Assembly (NCBI GenBank): GCA_963732155.1
Contig: CAVSYB010000006.1
Coordinates: 618,816-682,815 of the forward strand
Source: Roseiarcus sp963732155
Lineage (GTDB): Bacteria; Pseudomonadota; Alphaproteobacteria; Rhizobiales; Beijerinckiaceae
Direction of reading: 5' to 3'
DNA length: 64,000 bases
Each line of letters starts with the position of its first letter. Positions within the stretch are counted from its first letter, which is position 1. The translations under genes and the position numbers were made by a program. Below the pieces are notes generated by a model that saw only the letters and a program-made list of their open reading frames with translations, was not told the origin of the DNA and made no database searches. Of this stretch, positions 63,201-64,000 are shown in pieces.

Positions 63201-63503
63201 GAGGCGCAACGAGTTGGCGGGAAGTTGCTAATGCGCCTCCACAAGGGAGACTATGTAAAAGTCTCAAAAGAGGGCAATCCGGTCTGCTCTCTCCTTGTCG
63301 TTCATCAACTCGACGCGGGCAATGAACGATTATTCGCGGCAAACGCAAATGAGGGTGGCGGGCTTGAAAAAAGACGCAAGGACAAAGACGATCCTTTTCA
63401 GTGGATACAACTCACCGCCTCCACCCTCAAAAAGTGGAACGCCGTCGCTGTCCGCGTAGATGAGATCGGCAATGTGACAAACGTTCGATCAAACGTCGGC
63501 TGA
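60267..63503 (+). CDS. cas9: CRISPR-associated endonuclease Cas9 (type II-C)
   Basis: The 1078-residue protein is complete and of the compact II-C size. RuvC-I is FSFDLGTNSLGLAV with Asp8. The arginine-rich bridge helix is RRIPRQSRRRRDRFVLRRAD. RuvC-II is IVVELARELKLN with Glu539. The HNH domain has CPFSGRPIGVEQLF and IEIEHILPRSRTLDDSPANK with His624. RuvC-III is TDHRHHAIDAIVIGAM with His760 and Asp763. All expected catalytic residues are present, so it should cut DNA guided by crRNA:tracrRNA. The last roughly 170 codons, which form the PAM-interacting end, have markedly lower GC. cas1 follows 99 bases later. No array is in the window. Confidence 0.97.
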   Translation: MGLRFSFDLGTNSLGLAVWRTGQDPSGNYGPDAPVELLWSGVRLFKDGRNPKDQQSLAVMRRIPRQSRRRRDRFVLRRADLTKALVQVGLMPSDVEARKKLEQLDPYALRATALDRPLTPHEIGRAFFHLNQRRGFKSNRKTDRADKDKGKIATASAKLRDALREHNSRTFGEFLWMRHRGKSHDPRRVRDRGRKSTRIRLEGEGAKALYEFYPTRDMIRDEFEAIWRAQAPHHPELLTDQRRDAIGKIMFRQRDLKPPRIGKCTFEPGEERLPKALPSVEAREIYERLAHLRISAGSVEERPLLPEQRDALASVLLAGGNLPFAKVRKALKLGGDARINFEEAGEKELKGCLTGKLLSKDNHYGKRWLALSWPQRDDFVWKLLDEVDEATLVARLTREDGLSEDAARECASIPLADGYSRLGPTANAAILDALVNERDTKGFVVPYSEAVIRAGARLGRPWHHSDERDGVIYTRLPYYGQVLQRHVLPGSMDEKDKGDDAAYWGRLMNPTVHIGLNQLRRVINLMIARFGAPDQIVVELARELKLNAEQKEKEQKRNRDNRAANEKRVIKLGELGVPDNGEARARLRLFEEQQAAGDGVALCPFSGRPIGVEQLFASDIEIEHILPRSRTLDDSPANKVLCFRDMNRVKRGKSPFEAFGHTPQWEDIAARAEKLPQNKRWRFKPDAMEKFERDGGFLQRQLNETKYLSRLAKAYLGKVCNPDQVYVTPGTLTGLLRGKWGLNGLLGDDNRKNRTDHRHHAIDAIVIGAMTRALLQYLSREAGRAEATEYDAVLGKIAPPFDGFRDVVRASIEKLIVSNKPEHGKSGALHEDTAYGLIAAPKEVAEIGNLVRRKPVADLTAGEVDTIRDPLLRQRLQAVAAPFRDAKGKIKDDKTFKAALADFAAKPLPDGKTIRRIRVGKTKSRIVPITSGGANRPYKWVLSEENHHVDLVSMRDGSWRFYWATPFDVNLKGWRPEWEAQRVGGKLLMRLHKGDYVKVSKEGNPVCSLLVVHQLDAGNERLFAANANEGGGLEKRRKDKDDPFQWIQLTASTLKKWNAVAVRVDEIGNVTNVRSNVG

Positions 63504-63602
63504 GCCCAGCACAATTGGCCTACCCCTTGCCCCACGACGAGAGAGATGCCGACCGGGCGCGTAATCCGCCCCATTCCGGCACCGGATCGGGCGAGTTGCG
63601 TC

Positions 63603-64000
63603 ATGCTGGGTCAGATCGTCGAGATCGAGGGCGAAGGCCGCCGGCTGTCCCTGTCGCGCGGCTTCCTCGAAATCTTCGGTCCCGACGGCAAGCTGGGCTC
63701 CGCGCCGCTCGATGACATCGAGGCGGTGATTCTTTCGAACCCGGCGGCGAGCCTGACGACGCAAACTATCGCGGCGCTCGCCTTGCGCGGCGCGCCGCTG
63801 GTGGTCTGCGGCAACGATTTCCGCCCGGTCGCCTACCTCCTGCCGGTCGACGGACACCATGCTCAGGGCGACCGCATCGAGGCGCAGGCGGAAGCCAGCG
63901 CGCCCGCGCGCAAGCGTCTTTGGGCCGAACTGGTGCGCGGCAAGATCATCGCGCAAGCCGCCGCCCTGGAGCGGGCCGGCGCCAATCCCTTGCCCATTCG
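63603..64000 (+). CDS. cas1: CRISPR-associated endonuclease Cas1 (type II, partial)
   Basis: The gene runs off the right edge after 132 codons. The visible part, MLGQIVEIEGEGRRLSLSRG, FLEIFGPDGKLGSAPLDDIE, ALALRGAPLVVCGNDFRPVA and YLLPVDGHHAQGDRIEAQAE, matches the N-terminal beta domain of type II Cas1 integrases. The catalytic Glu/His/Asp lie beyond the window. An in-frame ATG at 63546 is an alternative start, but the family usually begins MLGxIVEI. The order cas9-cas1 is that of II-C loci; cas2 and the array would be expected to the right. Confidence 0.92.
   Translation, partial: MLGQIVEIEGEGRRLSLSRGFLEIFGPDGKLGSAPLDDIEAVILSNPAASLTTQTIAALALRGAPLVVCGNDFRPVAYLLPVDGHHAQGDRIEAQAEASAPARKRLWAELVRGKIIAQAAALERAGANPLPI

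Noticed and set aside
63504..63602. CRISPR repeat or tracrRNA between cas9 and cas1
   Set aside because: The gap is short and has no repeated unit or strong hairpin; it is probably only the cas1 leader.

Overview
The window is GC-rich DNA from an alphaproteobacterium, most likely a member of the Hyphomicrobiales near the Beijerinckiaceae/Methylocystaceae. The support is the gene set: a MucR/Ros regulator, an Omp25/31-like outer-membrane barrel, the infA-maf-yacG block, a parvulin-argJ-mutT run, an adjacent pssA-psd pair, a CtrA-type TTAA-N7-TTAA box, and PurC, S1 and SodB proteins of the alphaproteobacterial type. The genus is an inference.

Positions 1-13.8 kb carry carbohydrate catabolism. 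The end of a LacI-family regulator is followed by a minus-strand sugar ABC operon (ATPase, permease, binding protein, sugar-phosphate isomerase/epimerase) with a LacI-type operator upstream. A tRNA-Arg follows. Next is a minus-strand TetR / glutathione transferase / RibD-C reductase group, divergent from an IlvD/EDD-family dehydratase. Behind the dehydratase lie a GNAT acetyltransferase, an ICL/PEP-mutase-family lyase and an SDR dehydrogenase. An outer-membrane protein preceded by a CtrA box ends the block.

Positions 14-24.4 kb are mixed housekeeping and debris: a DMT exporter, purC, degraded actP-like and exonuclease-like fragments next to a shortened modC, modB, a PaiB-family protein, oligopeptidase B, small hypothetical genes and an insertion-sequence remnant. 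Positions 25-38 kb hold pepF, an NtrC-type regulator, a YcbB/YcbK-like cell-wall pair, DoxX, two flavin reductases with a LysR regulator, and rpsA. Positions 38-54 kb hold a parvulin, a frameshifted argJ, mutT, yacG-maf-infA, pssA-psd, a MarR-methyltransferase pair, an Atm1-type exporter, mucR, a LOG protein and sodB. Positions 53.5-55.2 kb are an FTR1/cupredoxin iron-uptake pair with a Fur-family-type 7-1-7 palindrome upstream. Positions 55-60 kb hold a membrane glycosyltransferase, a GT2 glycosyltransferase, a doubly frameshifted lipase and a tetR scrap.

The right end holds a type II-C CRISPR effector: a complete Cas9 of 1078 residues followed by the start of cas1. No CRISPR array or convincing tracrRNA lies inside the window. 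The last roughly 500 bases of cas9 have visibly lower GC than the rest, which suggests exchange of the PAM-interacting end. Other points worth a second look are an inverted pair of about 85-bp AT-rich repeats at 24.8 and 40.4 kb, and a 22-bp identity between the exonuclease remnant at 16.2 kb and an intergenic spot at 55.3 kb.
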